Shown in pieces: positions 13,522 to 20,898 of a stretch of DNA of 25,786 nucleotides. How positions within the stretch are numbered: position 1 is the stretch's first letter; each line of letters opens with the position of its first letter. The stretch spans positions 1-25,786 of the forward strand of contig DQHP01000174.1 in assembly GCA_003524435.1 (NCBI GenBank). The letters run 5' to 3'. Below the pieces are notes generated by a model. The model was not told the origin of the DNA and did no database searches. It saw nothing but the letters and a program-made list of their open reading frames with translations. The stretch comes from Microbacterium sp. (lineage in GTDB: Bacteria; Actinomycetota; Actinomycetes; Actinomycetales; Microbacteriaceae). Both the position numbers and the translations under genes were made by a program.

Positions 13522-15219
13522 CTACGCCCCGAGTAACCGTTCGCGTACCTCGCGTCGAAGCACTTTGCCGATCAGTGACCGCGGCAACTCCTCCACTGCA
13601 GTGATGCGCTTGGGCACCTTGTAGGGAGTGAGCTGCGTACGACAGAAGTCGCGCAACGCGCTGGCATCGAGATCCACGCCGTCCCGAAGCACGACGGCCG
13701 CGGCAACATCTTCGCCCCCTTTCGCTCGTGGCAGTCCCACGACAGCGGCGGCCATGATGTCCGGATGTGCTTCGAGGGCACCCTCGACCTCAGTGGGTGA
13801 GACGTTGAAGCCGCCTGTGATGATGAGTTCCCGCAGCCGGTCCACGATCGTCACGAAGCCATCGGCCGACACCTCCGCTACGTCGCCGGTGCGCAGCCAG
13901 CCATCGGCAAGCAGTGAGGCTGCTGTGTCACCGGGACGGCGCCAGTACCCCTGAAAAACCTGCGGCCCGCGGATCAGGAGCTCACCCGGTTCCCCCAGCG
14001 GAAGGTCAACTGTCGAATCCATCGGGTCGACGACTCGGATTTCCGTGCTCGGAAACGGCACGCCCACCGTACCCGGCCGTCGTGTATTGCCCATCGGATT
14101 ACCGAGCGCCACCGGAGAGGCTTCGGTCATGCCGTATCCCTCCACCAGCAGCCCACCGGTCGCCTCCTCCCAGCGCTTCACGGTCGCCACGGGCAGGCTC
14201 ATTGCGCCGGAGATCGCGAACCGCACGGTCGAGAGATCGATCGTCCCCCGCTCCGCCGCACGAGCGAGCTGATCGTAGATCGGCGGCACCGCCGGCAAAA
14301 ACGTGGGAGGGCTCGTTCGCGCAGCGTTCCTGACGAGATCGAGGTCAAAGGTGGGAAACAGCACGAGTTTTGCGCCAATACTCATCGCGAATGTCAGACA
14401 CAGCGTCATGCCGTACGCGTGAAACAGCGGCAACACACCATAAAACGTCTCCTCGCCATCGACGAGACCAGGTACCCAGGCTCGCCCCTGCATTGCATTC
14501 GCCCGCAGGTTCGCGTGCGTGAGGATCGCCCCCTTCGGGGTGCCTGTCGTACCGCTGGTGTACTGCAGCAAAGCGATGTCGTCGAATGCGGGACCTGGCA
14601 CACGGCGAGAGATGCGACGATGTTCGAGCATCTTCTTCCAGGTCAGCGGATGCTTCGCCCGAGGCGTGGCAGTCAGCTTCGCCCTGGAAACGCGCGCTTT
14701 CCGCAGCGGCAGCCGCAGCGCCATGCGCGTGGACAAGGGCATCGCTGCGGTGATGTCAACGCTGATGATGCGCTCGAGCTTGAGGTCCGTCGGGAAGTCG
14801 GCAACGGTATCGAAAGTCTTGTCCCACACGATCGCGAACCGCGCGCCGTGGTCTTCGAACTGGTGTCGCAGCTCACGAGCTGTGTACAGCGGATTATGTT
14901 CGACAACGATCGCCCCGAGTCGTAGCGCTGCATAGAACGCGATTACGTGCTGCGGGCAGTTAGGCAGCACCAGTGCGACCCGGTCGCCTTTCTTGACGCC
15001 CAGACGTCGTAGGCCCTCCGCAGCGCGTTCGATCTGCTCGCCCAGCTGACGGTAACTCGTGACCGCACCGAAGAACTCGAGCGCGGGTCGACGGCCAAAC
15101 TTCTTTACGCTCGCAACGAGCATTTCCGACAGCGTCTGCGTCGGCGCATCTATCTCTGCGGGGACTCCGTCTGCATAAGAGCTGAGCCAGGGCCGTGATT
15201 CATACGGGTTGCCAGACAT
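13522..15219 (-). CDS. fadD: Long-chain fatty-acid--CoA ligase (AMP-forming)
   Basis: The enzyme activates fatty acids to acyl-CoA through an acyl-adenylate. The 565-aa product has the ANL-superfamily motifs in order: the P-loop-like YTSGTTGTPKGAILTH (220-235), YGMTEASPVALGNP, the WLRTGDVAEV hinge with its Asp, the DRLRELIITGGFNVSP motif, and the C-terminal PRSLIGKVLRRE with catalytic Lys552. Length fits FadD. The ATG at 15219 is preceded by AGGATGGAGAT. Chain-length preference cannot be read from sequence. It is transcribed leftward after the pabC-like gene, 31 nt away, and its 3' end faces repeat copy B. Confidence 0.92.
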   Translation of the reverse strand: MSGNPYESRPWLSSYADGVPAEIDAPTQTLSEMLVASVKKFGRRPALEFFGAVTSYRQLGEQIERAAEGLRRLGVKKGDRVALVLPNCPQHVIAFYAALRLGAIVVEHNPLYTARELRHQFEDHGARFAIVWDKTFDTVADFPTDLKLERIISVDITAAMPLSTRMALRLPLRKARVSRAKLTATPRAKHPLTWKKMLEHRRISRRVPGPAFDDIALLQYTSGTTGTPKGAILTHANLRANAMQGRAWVPGLVDGEETFYGVLPLFHAYGMTLCLTFAMSIGAKLVLFPTFDLDLVRNAARTSPPTFLPAVPPIYDQLARAAERGTIDLSTVRFAISGAMSLPVATVKRWEEATGGLLVEGYGMTEASPVALGNPMGNTRRPGTVGVPFPSTEIRVVDPMDSTVDLPLGEPGELLIRGPQVFQGYWRRPGDTAASLLADGWLRTGDVAEVSADGFVTIVDRLRELIITGGFNVSPTEVEGALEAHPDIMAAAVVGLPRAKGGEDVAAAVVLRDGVDLDASALRDFCRTQLTPYKVPKRITAVEELPRSLIGKVLRREVRERLLGA

Positions 15220-15250
15220 ATCTCCATCCTGCCTCGAAGTGTGCCGTATG

Positions 15251-16135
15251 TCAGTCGCGCGGCGAGAGGAGATAGCCGTTCGCCTGTCGCGTCAACTCAT
15301 GATCCGCCGCAAGATCGACCCCGTTGATCGCCGTCACAGCCACCGCCAGCCGCACGCTGGAGACCAGCCACGCGGCGTCCGCTCTCCCCAGATCGGATGC
15401 CGGGATCCGCTTATATCCGACTTCGAAACCGCGTCGCTCAAGGTACTCGTAGACACTCAGCTGGGTGGTTCCGTGCAGGATGCCGCCGGTGGGCTCTGGC
15501 GTCACGAAACGATCGTCGAAGCGGAGAATGAGCGACGCCGTGGGAGCCTCAAGCACGAACCCGTCACTGGAGAGGAAGATCGCGTCATCAGCGCCCCTGC
15601 GGCGCGCTTCGCGCAGCGCTGCCATATTCACCGCGTACGACAGTGTCTTTGCCCCCAGCAGCAGCCAGGGTGCTCGCTCGGCCGCGCTCAGGTCGTACCC
15701 ACGGTCCAGAGTGACCACTCGCACGCCCGTCTCTCGGACGCTCGAAAAATCGGATGCTTGCGCAGCCGTGACCCACGCGGTCGGCGTGGGCCCGTGCTCC
15801 ACTCCACGGCTGAGGATCAACTTGATCACTGCCTCCCCGGGCGGGCATTCCGCCTCGGCCACCGCGACAGCCTGCCGCCATTGGGCGAGGTTAGGCACCG
15901 GTAGATCGCACAGCGCGGCCGAATGCGCGAGGCGTTCCAGATGCGGCAGGATCTCCTGTGCATGTCCATCAATGACGCCGATTGACTCGAATACTCCGTC
16001 GCCGCGCTGGGTGCTGAGCTCGCCGACGCTCAGGGCAGGGGCCGTGGCATCCACCACAGTGAAGGTATCTGCGTAGTCTGCACGCTCCTCGGAGTCGCCG
16101 ACGGGATCGATGATCAAAGCAAAACGCTGGGCCAT
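15251..16135 (-). CDS. pabC: 4-amino-4-deoxychorismate lyase (class IV aminotransferase fold)
   Basis: The enzyme releases pyruvate from aminodeoxychorismate to give 4-aminobenzoate for folate synthesis. The 294-aa product has the fold-type IV PLP motifs GDGVFESIGV (45-54), the GAKTLSYAVNM segment with the PLP lysine Lys163, DDAIFLSSDGFVLEAPTASL and a GGILHGTTQ phosphate-binding turn. Branched-chain or D-amino-acid aminotransferases share the fold, but the LSYAVNM and EAPTASL text suits ADC lyase better. The ATG at 16135 has no strong ribosome binding site. In mycobacteria an ADC lyase gene also lies close to ygfZ, nitrobindin-like and glnR genes, which agrees with the neighbourhood here. Confidence 0.85.
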   Translation of the reverse strand: MAQRFALIIDPVGDSEERADYADTFTVVDATAPALSVGELSTQRGDGVFESIGVIDGHAQEILPHLERLAHSAALCDLPVPNLAQWRQAVAVAEAECPPGEAVIKLILSRGVEHGPTPTAWVTAAQASDFSSVRETGVRVVTLDRGYDLSAAERAPWLLLGAKTLSYAVNMAALREARRRGADDAIFLSSDGFVLEAPTASLILRFDDRFVTPEPTGGILHGTTQLSVYEYLERRGFEVGYKRIPASDLGRADAAWLVSSVRLAVAVTAINGVDLAADHELTRQANGYLLSPRD

Positions 16136-16198
16136 GAAATGACTCTACGACCGATGCGCTCATGGAATACACAGGAGCGGGAGACGTTACAATGGAGT

Positions 16199-16285
16199 GG
16201 CCGGGCCGCATAACCCCGGGCTCCAAATTTTGCCGCTGCGAGCGGCCTTCCGCCGAGAGGCGTTCTTGCGGCCCGGTCTTTCTTT
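16199..16285 (+). ncRNA. Candidate structured small RNA
   Basis: In the 172-nt gap between two leftward genes, arms 16199-16210 and 16267-16278 pair over 12 bp, with one G-T pair and a perfect 10-bp core, and are followed by TCTTTCTTT (16277-16285). Inside are two further perfect hairpins: 16232-16236 with 16242-16246 (TGCGA loop), and 16251-16254 with 16259-16262 (GAGA tetraloop). TACAAT at 16188-16193 is a good -10 just ahead, and GGAAT at 16164-16168 stands 16 nt before CGTT, an ECF-type spacing. The T-rich end favours the plus strand. It matches no RNA family I can name; a leader of pabC read on the other strand is the alternative. Confidence 0.45.
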
Positions 16286-16307
16286 GCCCTGAACAGTCGG
16301 GCGGTTC

Positions 16308-16937
16308 TCAGATGAGACTGCCCACGCGCCACAGTGCCGATGCCGCGCTCAGATCATTTGCGTACGTACTGAGTCTGCGTGCCCGTTTGGTGAGCTGCGT
16401 TGCTCGTTCCGGCTCCGTGGCCTCGTAGTCATCGGCAGTGTGTGTCGCCCCAGACACCTGAATGCGGCAAAACGCGGCCGCCCGCTCGAGAGCGATGGCG
16501 AAGTCACCCAGAAAAACGCCGCGAAGAATCGTGTCCACGAGCGCCTCCAACTCTTGGGGGCTGGCCGGTACTGGTGCTCCCGCGACCGCAACATCCGTAG
16601 AGCGCAGTTCGTTTCGTCCACGCTCGTACAACAGCGCTGATGTCTGCGCGTCGCTGTGAATCGCCAGTTGCAGCAGGTACAGACGCCACAGTGCTCCAGG
16701 AAGTGAGACCGCCGGAGCACCTGCCCACAACTCCGCGATGTCGTCGATACCGTGCTCTGCGGTAAAGGCGATCAGACGTTCGGCGCTTTGCCCTGATTCA
16801 TCCGCACGCGCCTTACTCAGAAGAGCGGATGCTGTCGCATGAGCGACTCGGACGGCCTCTGCCGAATCCGTAGAACCCACGAGCTTGTCGAAGGCTGCCG
16901 CGGGGCGGCGGACGGGACGGTGAAACTGCTCAGCCAT
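16308..16937 (-). CDS. Conserved protein of unknown function
   Basis: I do not recognise a named domain in this 209-aa product. It is a soluble, mostly helical, Ala-rich protein with repeated helix-like blocks (residues 24-60, 82-110, 128-160 and 180-205) and no signal peptide or membrane segment. Conserved-looking text includes SLPGALWRLYLLQL, ILRGVFLGDFAIALERAAAFCR and YEATEPERATQL. Proteins of this appearance occur in Microbacteriaceae and are sometimes labelled as RNA polymerase beta-subunit related, but nothing in the sequence supports that label. The ATG at 16937 has TGGAGAG ahead of it. It follows rskA by 19 nt on the same strand and may share its transcript. Confidence 0.75.
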   Translation of the reverse strand: MAEQFHRPVRRPAAAFDKLVGSTDSAEAVRVAHATASALLSKARADESGQSAERLIAFTAEHGIDDIAELWAGAPAVSLPGALWRLYLLQLAIHSDAQTSALLYERGRNELRSTDVAVAGAPVPASPQELEALVDTILRGVFLGDFAIALERAAAFCRIQVSGATHTADDYEATEPERATQLTKRARRLSTYANDLSAASALWRVGSLI

Positions 16938-16956
16938 CTCTCCAGGCTACCCGCGC

Positions 16957-17706
16957 TCAGGCTGTGGGGATCACAATGATCGGCTCGGTCGTCGGCTGCC
17001 CTGTTGGCGATCCGCCCGCGCGTTCCACCGTCACCGCGATCGCGTCTCCCGCTTGCATGTCTCCATCCAGAAGCGCCGTAGCTGCGCCGGAATCCGTATC
17101 GAAGATGCCAGCTGATACCGGTCCGTCCTCACGCACGAACCAGAGCTCATAGGTTTTTTCGTCATCGAGGCCTGTGAGCCCTTCGGTAACGAGCACGGCC
17201 TCGCCAACGTCCTGCGACCAGTGCGCGGTCGCGGTAACCCCGGAATCGAGCTCGACGCTCGCCTGCTGCGCATCGGTGGATGACTCGATCTGCTCAAGCG
17301 CCACAACGGATGCCGGACGCATAAGCTGCGAGCTGAGAACCGAGACTCCGATTCCTACGCCGACGATCAGAGCAACAGAGGCTGCCAGTGCGAAGAGAAG
17401 ACGTCCGCGCCGACGCGGCGCAGCTCGCACGATTGCGGGTGCAGGCGCCTGCGGAGCAGGGGTCTGCGGGACAGGGGTCTGCGGTGTTGTCGCGATCTGG
17501 GCCAGTAAGGCATCGCGAACACTAGTCGGGGGCACCACCGGCTCGACGTTCTCGGCGAGCAGAGCCGTAGTGTTCATATCGATCACGGCACCGGGCTCCC
17601 ACTCTGGATGCGCAACTAGGGCATCCGCATAGCGTTGCTCTTCAGCTTCCGAAAGCGCGTGCAGGGCGTGCCCTGCCGCGAGTGCGGCGAATTCTTTCTC
17701 ATTCAT
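16957..17706 (-). CDS. rskA: Anti-sigma-K factor RskA
   Basis: RskA is a membrane-bound inhibitor that holds SigK inactive until proteolysis releases it. The 249-aa product has a cytoplasmic N-terminal anti-sigma region (residues 1-75, with LAAGHALHALSEAEEQRY and no zinc-binding HxxxCxxC motif), a Pro/Ala-rich linker, one transmembrane helix (about 102-125) after an RRRGR stop signal, and an extracytoplasmic RskA C-terminal domain with YELWFVREDGP and VTVERAGGSPTGQPT. Its ATG overlaps the sigK stop in ATGA, so the pair is made together. This is the usual sigK-rskA arrangement. Confidence 0.92.
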   Translation of the reverse strand: MNEKEFAALAAGHALHALSEAEEQRYADALVAHPEWEPGAVIDMNTTALLAENVEPVVPPTSVRDALLAQIATTPQTPVPQTPAPQAPAPAIVRAAPRRRGRLLFALAASVALIVGVGIGVSVLSSQLMRPASVVALEQIESSTDAQQASVELDSGVTATAHWSQDVGEAVLVTEGLTGLDDEKTYELWFVREDGPVSAGIFDTDSGAATALLDGDMQAGDAIAVTVERAGGSPTGQPTTEPIIVIPTA

Positions 17707-18302
17707 GCGTTCACCCCCATTTCGATTCTCAGTCGTGTGAGCCCATCTCTCATTCGAGTCTTGATCGTCCCCAGCGGCGATCCCACCAGAGCCGCGATCT
17801 CACTCTGGCTGTAGCCGCCGTAGTAGGACAGAACTATTGTTTCGCGTTGGGCTTCGGGAAGTGTTCCCAACGCTGTTATTACCTGTTGCCCTGCGATACC
17901 GAGCTCTACCTGCTCTGCGACACTGTCGTGTGCCACACCAACATCACGCAGGCCAGCCTTCACGTCCCGGTCGGCGCTGGCCTGCGACGCCCGAACTCTG
18001 TCCACCGCCCTGCGGTGTGCAATCGTGAACACCCATGATCGTCCTTGCCCCTTGTTCGGAGCAAAGCGCGAAGCGGATTGCCAGACCTCGAGGAAAACCT
18101 CCTGAAGTACTTCCTCGCTCTGAGAGCGGTTAACGAGCACGCGGAGAATCAGACCGAACACGCGTGGAGACAGCATGTCGTAGAGCTGTGCGAACGCGGA
18201 CTGGTCACCTGCGGCTACGCGAACGAGGAGTTCGGCGGCGTGATCGTTCGCCGTGCCGTCCTCCGGTACATCCATACCGTCAATGACCATCAGTACCAGC
18301 AT
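17703..18302 (-). CDS. sigK: ECF RNA polymerase sigma factor SigK
   Basis: This ECF sigma factor directs RNA polymerase to a small set of promoters. The 199-aa product has region 2 (about residues 25-95, with FAQLYDMLSPRVFGL, SEEVLQEVFLEVWQ and GRSWVFTIAHRRAVDRVR) and region 4 (about 130-190, with LPEAQRETIVLSYYGGYSQSEIAALVGSPLGTIKTRMRDGL). The frame extends to 18335; I choose the ATG at 18302 because GAGGATG lies 4-10 nt upstream, though later starts are possible. It overlaps rskA and diverges from an MPT70/83-like gene that carries a SigK-type promoter, which strengthens the identification as SigK rather than a general ECF factor. Confidence 0.9.
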   Translation of the reverse strand: MLVLMVIDGMDVPEDGTANDHAAELLVRVAAGDQSAFAQLYDMLSPRVFGLILRVLVNRSQSEEVLQEVFLEVWQSASRFAPNKGQGRSWVFTIAHRRAVDRVRASQASADRDVKAGLRDVGVAHDSVAEQVELGIAGQQVITALGTLPEAQRETIVLSYYGGYSQSEIAALVGSPLGTIKTRMRDGLTRLRIEMGVNA

Positions 18303-18372
18303 GCCGCATCCTCGGCTCATCACCTGTATCTGCACGGCCTCAGATTGATCGAAATCTTTTTTGAGAATCTTC

Positions 18373-18399
18373 CCATCCGATCGCTACAGGGTTCCGAAC
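18373..18399 (+). promoter_or_regulatory. SigK-type promoter of the fasciclin gene
   Basis: CCATCC (18373-18378), 15 nt and CCGAAC (18394-18399) match the mycobacterial SigK consensus (CCATCC and CCGAAT, about 15-17 nt apart) at 11 of 12 positions. It lies 51 nt before the ATG of the MPT70/83-like gene, which is the classical SigK target. Confidence 0.8.
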
Positions 18400-18450
18400 A
18401 CCTGTCAACGCCGCGGAGATATCGCGGCCCCCAACCCCGGAGGTAGAGAG

Positions 18451-19113
18451 ATGTTCAGCACCAAGAAGAAGATCACAGCAGCACTGTCGCTCGGATTCGC
18501 CAGCGTTCTCGTGCTGGCCGGATGTTCCATGGGCGGCGACACCGCTGAAGAGCCGGCCGAGCCGTCGACGCCCGACACGTCGGAGACGGAAACTGCTCCC
18601 GAAACAATGGATCCGGCCGCAAACCTCGTCGGCCCCGGTTGCGAGGCATACGCCGAGCAGGTTCCGGACGGCGCAGGATCTGTCGCGGGAATGGCGAAGG
18701 ACCCAGTAGCGGTCGCAGCCTCGAACAACCCCATTCTCACAACGCTCGTCTCTGCCGTCAGCGGCGAGTTGAACCCCGATGTCAACCTCGTCGACACGCT
18801 TAACGGCGACGAGTTCACCGTCTTCGCACCGGTGGATGACGCCTTCGCGAAGATCGACGCGGCAACTATCGAGGGCCTCAAGACCGACTCGGCCACGCTG
18901 TCATCGATCCTGACGTACCACGTCGTTCCTGGCCAGATCACGCCTGACGACATCGCTGGCATGCACACGACCGTGCAGGGCGCTGACCTTGAGGTCACCG
19001 GCAGCGGTGACGAGTTGATGGTCAACGACGCCAACGTCATCTGCGGTGGAGTCCAGACCGCGAACGCCACCGTGTACCTCGTCGACTCGGTGCTGATGCC
19101 GCCGGCAGAGTAA
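18451..19113 (+). CDS. MPT70/MPT83-like fasciclin-domain lipoprotein
   Basis: This 220-aa exported protein carries one FAS1 (fasciclin) domain, a fold used for adhesion and matrix contacts. The N-terminus is a lipoprotein signal with lipobox LAGC (lipidated Cys25), followed by an acidic Ser/Thr/Pro linker (26-60). The FAS1 domain spans about 70-218 with NLVDTLNGDEFTVFAPVDDAF, ILTYHVVPGQ and TANATVYLVDSVLMPP, text very close to the mycobacterial antigens MPT70 and MPT83; as a lipoprotein it resembles MPT83. Two Cys in the domain (GPGCEAY, VICGGV) fit the MPT70 disulfide. I choose the ATG at 18451 because GGAGGTAGAGAG precedes it. It is transcribed from a SigK-type promoter divergent from sigK-rskA. 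Confidence 0.93.
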   Translation: MFSTKKKITAALSLGFASVLVLAGCSMGGDTAEEPAEPSTPDTSETETAPETMDPAANLVGPGCEAYAEQVPDGAGSVAGMAKDPVAVAASNNPILTTLVSAVSGELNPDVNLVDTLNGDEFTVFAPVDDAFAKIDAATIEGLKTDSATLSSILTYHVVPGQITPDDIAGMHTTVQGADLEVTGSGDELMVNDANVICGGVQTANATVYLVDSVLMPPAE

Positions 19114-19151
19114 GTCGGATGGTGCCGACTGGGGAGTTCGGCATGAAGGGC

Positions 19152-19195
19152 AAGATGTGGCCGTCGGTGAGATTACTCATCGGCGGCCACATCTT
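19152..19195. terminator. Bidirectional terminator after the fasciclin gene
   Basis: Arms 19152-19171 and 19176-19195 pair at all 20 positions (18 Watson-Crick, two G-T) around an ATTA loop, followed by TTTGC. It lies 39 nt after the fasciclin stop and also 24 nt downstream of the leftward tRNA-Lys gene, so it can end both transcripts. Confidence 0.88.
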
Positions 19196-19218
19196 TGCGC
19201 TGTGATAACGCAACACTG

Positions 19219-19291
19219 TGGGCCCGGCGGGGCTCGAACCCGCGACCCGCGGATTAAAAGTCCGATGCTCTGCCAACTGAGCTACAGGCCC
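19219..19291 (-). tRNA. tRNA-Lys(TTT)
   Basis: The 73-nt gene folds into a standard cloverleaf: acceptor GGGCCTG paired with CGGGCCC (one G-T), D arm with AGCTCAGTTGGCAGAGC, anticodon loop CTTTTAA with anticodon TTT, and a T arm with GGTTCGAGCC. The discriminator is A and CCA is not encoded. It reads AAA and AAG lysine codons. Confidence 0.96.
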
Positions 19292-19458
19292 GCAACAACT
19301 AGCCTACTTCGTCGAGAGGGGTGCAATGCGTCATAACGCACGCGTTTGATGGATTATCACGACGCAGGGCATTTTGGCCACCCCCTTCACGCGCCTCTCC
19401 ATCAGCTGGATGCTCGTAGGGTGTCCCCGGACGCACCCCCGATAGAGAGGACAGCACA

Positions 19459-20007
19459 ATGGCCAAACTCACAGGAAAACGCGTCGCATTTCTGGCGACC
19501 GATGGATTCGAGGACAGCGAGCTGACAAGCCCCTGGGATGCGGTAGCTGGCGAAGGTGCCACCATCACCATGATTGCTCCGAAGGGCTCTGAAGTCTCGG
19601 GTAAAAACGGCCACGTACAGAGCGTCGATCTGACAGCAGACGCAGCCTCAGCCGATGACTTTGACGCTCTCGTACTGCCCGGTGGTGTCGTCAACGCCGA
19701 TCACCTGCGACTGAGTAAGCCCTCGGTGACGCTTGCTCGCGCGTTCTTCGAGCAGCACAAGCCCGTGGGTGTGATCTGTCACGGCGCGTGGATTCTCGTC
19801 GAGGCAGATGTCCTCGGCGGACGAACACTGACGAGCTATCCCAGTCTCACGACAGATCTGCGCAACGCAGGAGCAACGTGGGTCGATGAGGAGGTTGTGG
19901 TCGATCAGGGCCTCGTTTCCAGCCGCACACCCGATGACCTGCCAGCGTTCAACGCGAAGATCGTGGAAGAGATCGCCGAGGGCAAGCACAGCGGCCAGAC
20001 AGGCTGA
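19459..20007 (+). CDS. DJ-1/PfpI family protein (type 1 glutamine amidotransferase-like)
   Basis: The 182-aa product is a cytosolic DJ-1/PfpI-superfamily protein of the YhbO/PfpI type, linked in studied members to protein or nucleotide deglycation, stress resistance or peptidase activity. The catalytic Cys107-His108 pair lies in the nucleophile elbow VICHGAWIL, and Glu18 in DGFEDSEL is the usual partner. LVLPGGVVNAD and TSYPSLTTDLRNAGA are further family blocks. The ATG at 19459 has AGAGGACA ahead of it. It is monocistronic, between tRNA-Lys and a convergent hydrolase gene whose stop lies only 4 nt away. The precise substrate cannot be assigned. Confidence 0.93.
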   Translation: MAKLTGKRVAFLATDGFEDSELTSPWDAVAGEGATITMIAPKGSEVSGKNGHVQSVDLTADAASADDFDALVLPGGVVNADHLRLSKPSVTLARAFFEQHKPVGVICHGAWILVEADVLGGRTLTSYPSLTTDLRNAGATWVDEEVVVDQGLVSSRTPDDLPAFNAKIVEEIAEGKHSGQTG

Positions 20008-20011
20008 AGCA

Positions 20012-20812
20012 TCACGCGGGCCCTGCACCGACGAAGTCGCTGATCGCTCTGGTCAACGTCGTATCGTCGACCCCGTGCCACTCACCCGGGTATACCGCGG
20101 CTCGCGCGTTCGGCATCGCCTCTTCTAGTTCGCGAGCCCAGACGAGAATATCGGGCGCAGTCGACTCTGACGCAATGACCAGAGTCGGCTGTTTCACCGA
20201 GGCAAACCGCACCGCGGGGGTCCCCGGCAGGAACGTCAGTTCGTGCAGGAGGGTCGGGGCGTCTCGCAGGTTTTCGGCCGATGGGGGTGGCAGTTCAGCT
20301 AGTACCTCGTCCGGCACGCCTACGACATCGGTCTGAAACCACCGGTGAAGCACGTCATGCCCCTCGGCCAGCTTCCTCACGCCCTCGGCTCGGAGATGAT
20401 GATCCGAGTCCGCCTCGTCGTACAGCGGTGGCTCTAGAAGCGCCAGTCGTTCGATCGGCGCCCCAGCTTCCGCAGCGATGAGTGCGAGCGTCGCACCAGA
20501 GGAGAAGCCGTAGGCGGTGACCGACCCCGCGGCCAACCCGATGATGGCCGTGAGGTCTTCTATCTCACGTTGGACCTCGTACTCCGCGGCGTTGCCACTT
20601 TCGCCCTTGCCGCGTCGGTCATACGTCCAGACGGTGAAGTGCTCTGCCAGAGCATCGGCGAGAGTCGGCTGCGGCGTGGTGACGCGCGAGACGCCCACGC
20701 AATGGACCATGACGAGGTCCGGTCCGGAACCGCTGCGGCTCCACGAGATCGAAGTGCCGTCAACAGATTTGACGATGCCGTGATTCTGCTCGGAGGTAAG
20801 TGTGCTGGACAT
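20012..20812 (-). CDS. Alpha/beta-fold hydrolase
   Basis: The 266-aa product has the alpha/beta hydrolase pattern: an oxyanion-region strand DLVMVHCVGVSR, the YDRRGKGESG turn, nucleophile Ser104 in GFSSG, a likely acid in the IASESTAPDILV strand region, and His246 in GEWHGVD. There is no signal peptide, so it is cytosolic. Substrate unknown; esterases, lactonases and haloperoxidase-like enzymes share these features. It diverges from an HxlR regulator with a perfect palindrome between them, which suggests that the regulator controls it in response to a small molecule. The ATG at 20812 has GAGGAG upstream. Confidence 0.88.
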   Translation of the reverse strand: MSSTLTSEQNHGIVKSVDGTSISWSRSGSGPDLVMVHCVGVSRVTTPQPTLADALAEHFTVWTYDRRGKGESGNAAEYEVQREIEDLTAIIGLAAGSVTAYGFSSGATLALIAAEAGAPIERLALLEPPLYDEADSDHHLRAEGVRKLAEGHDVLHRWFQTDVVGVPDEVLAELPPPSAENLRDAPTLLHELTFLPGTPAVRFASVKQPTLVIASESTAPDILVWARELEEAMPNARAAVYPGEWHGVDDTTLTRAISDFVGAGPA

Positions 20813-20848
20813 GACGACTCCTCTGCGTGTCGATCAACGTGGTTTTAA

Positions 20849-20863
20849 CTATGTTTAACATAG
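20849..20863. promoter_or_regulatory. Perfect 15-bp palindrome, likely HxlR operator
   Basis: CTATGTTTAACATAG is a perfect inverted repeat (7-nt arms, 1-nt centre) in the 86-nt gap between the divergent hydrolase and HxlR genes. It is AT-rich against a GC-rich background and ends 1 nt before a -35 element, so a bound dimer could repress both directions. Confidence 0.7.
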
Positions 20864-20864
20864 C

Positions 20865-20893
20865 TTGCACTTTCTTGTCCATAGCGAAATAAT
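20865..20893 (+). promoter_or_regulatory. Promoter of the HxlR gene (leaderless)
   Basis: TTGCAC (20865-20870), 17 nt and AATAAT (20888-20893) form a good SigA-type promoter. Transcription about 7 nt further on would begin at the ATG at 20899, so the message is probably leaderless; the nearby GAGG is too close to the ATG to act as a ribosome binding site. Confidence 0.6.
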
Positions 20894-20898
20894 GAGGC

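Noticed and set aside
16199..16285. SRP 4.5S RNA
   Set aside because: The size is close, but the conserved GGAAGG-containing apical loop is missing.
16136..16307. THF riboswitch before the pabC-like gene
   Set aside because: I considered it because pabC makes a folate precursor, but the conserved THF-aptamer sequence is not recognisable on the minus strand.
16162..16428. 88-codon plus-strand frame over the structured element
   Set aside because: It runs through the paired stems and then antisense into the 209-aa gene, with unnatural composition. The RNA structure explains the region better.
18303..18372. SigK-type promoter for sigK itself on the minus strand
   Set aside because: No CCATCC with a spaced CCGAA was found on that strand before sigK, so autoregulation is not supported.
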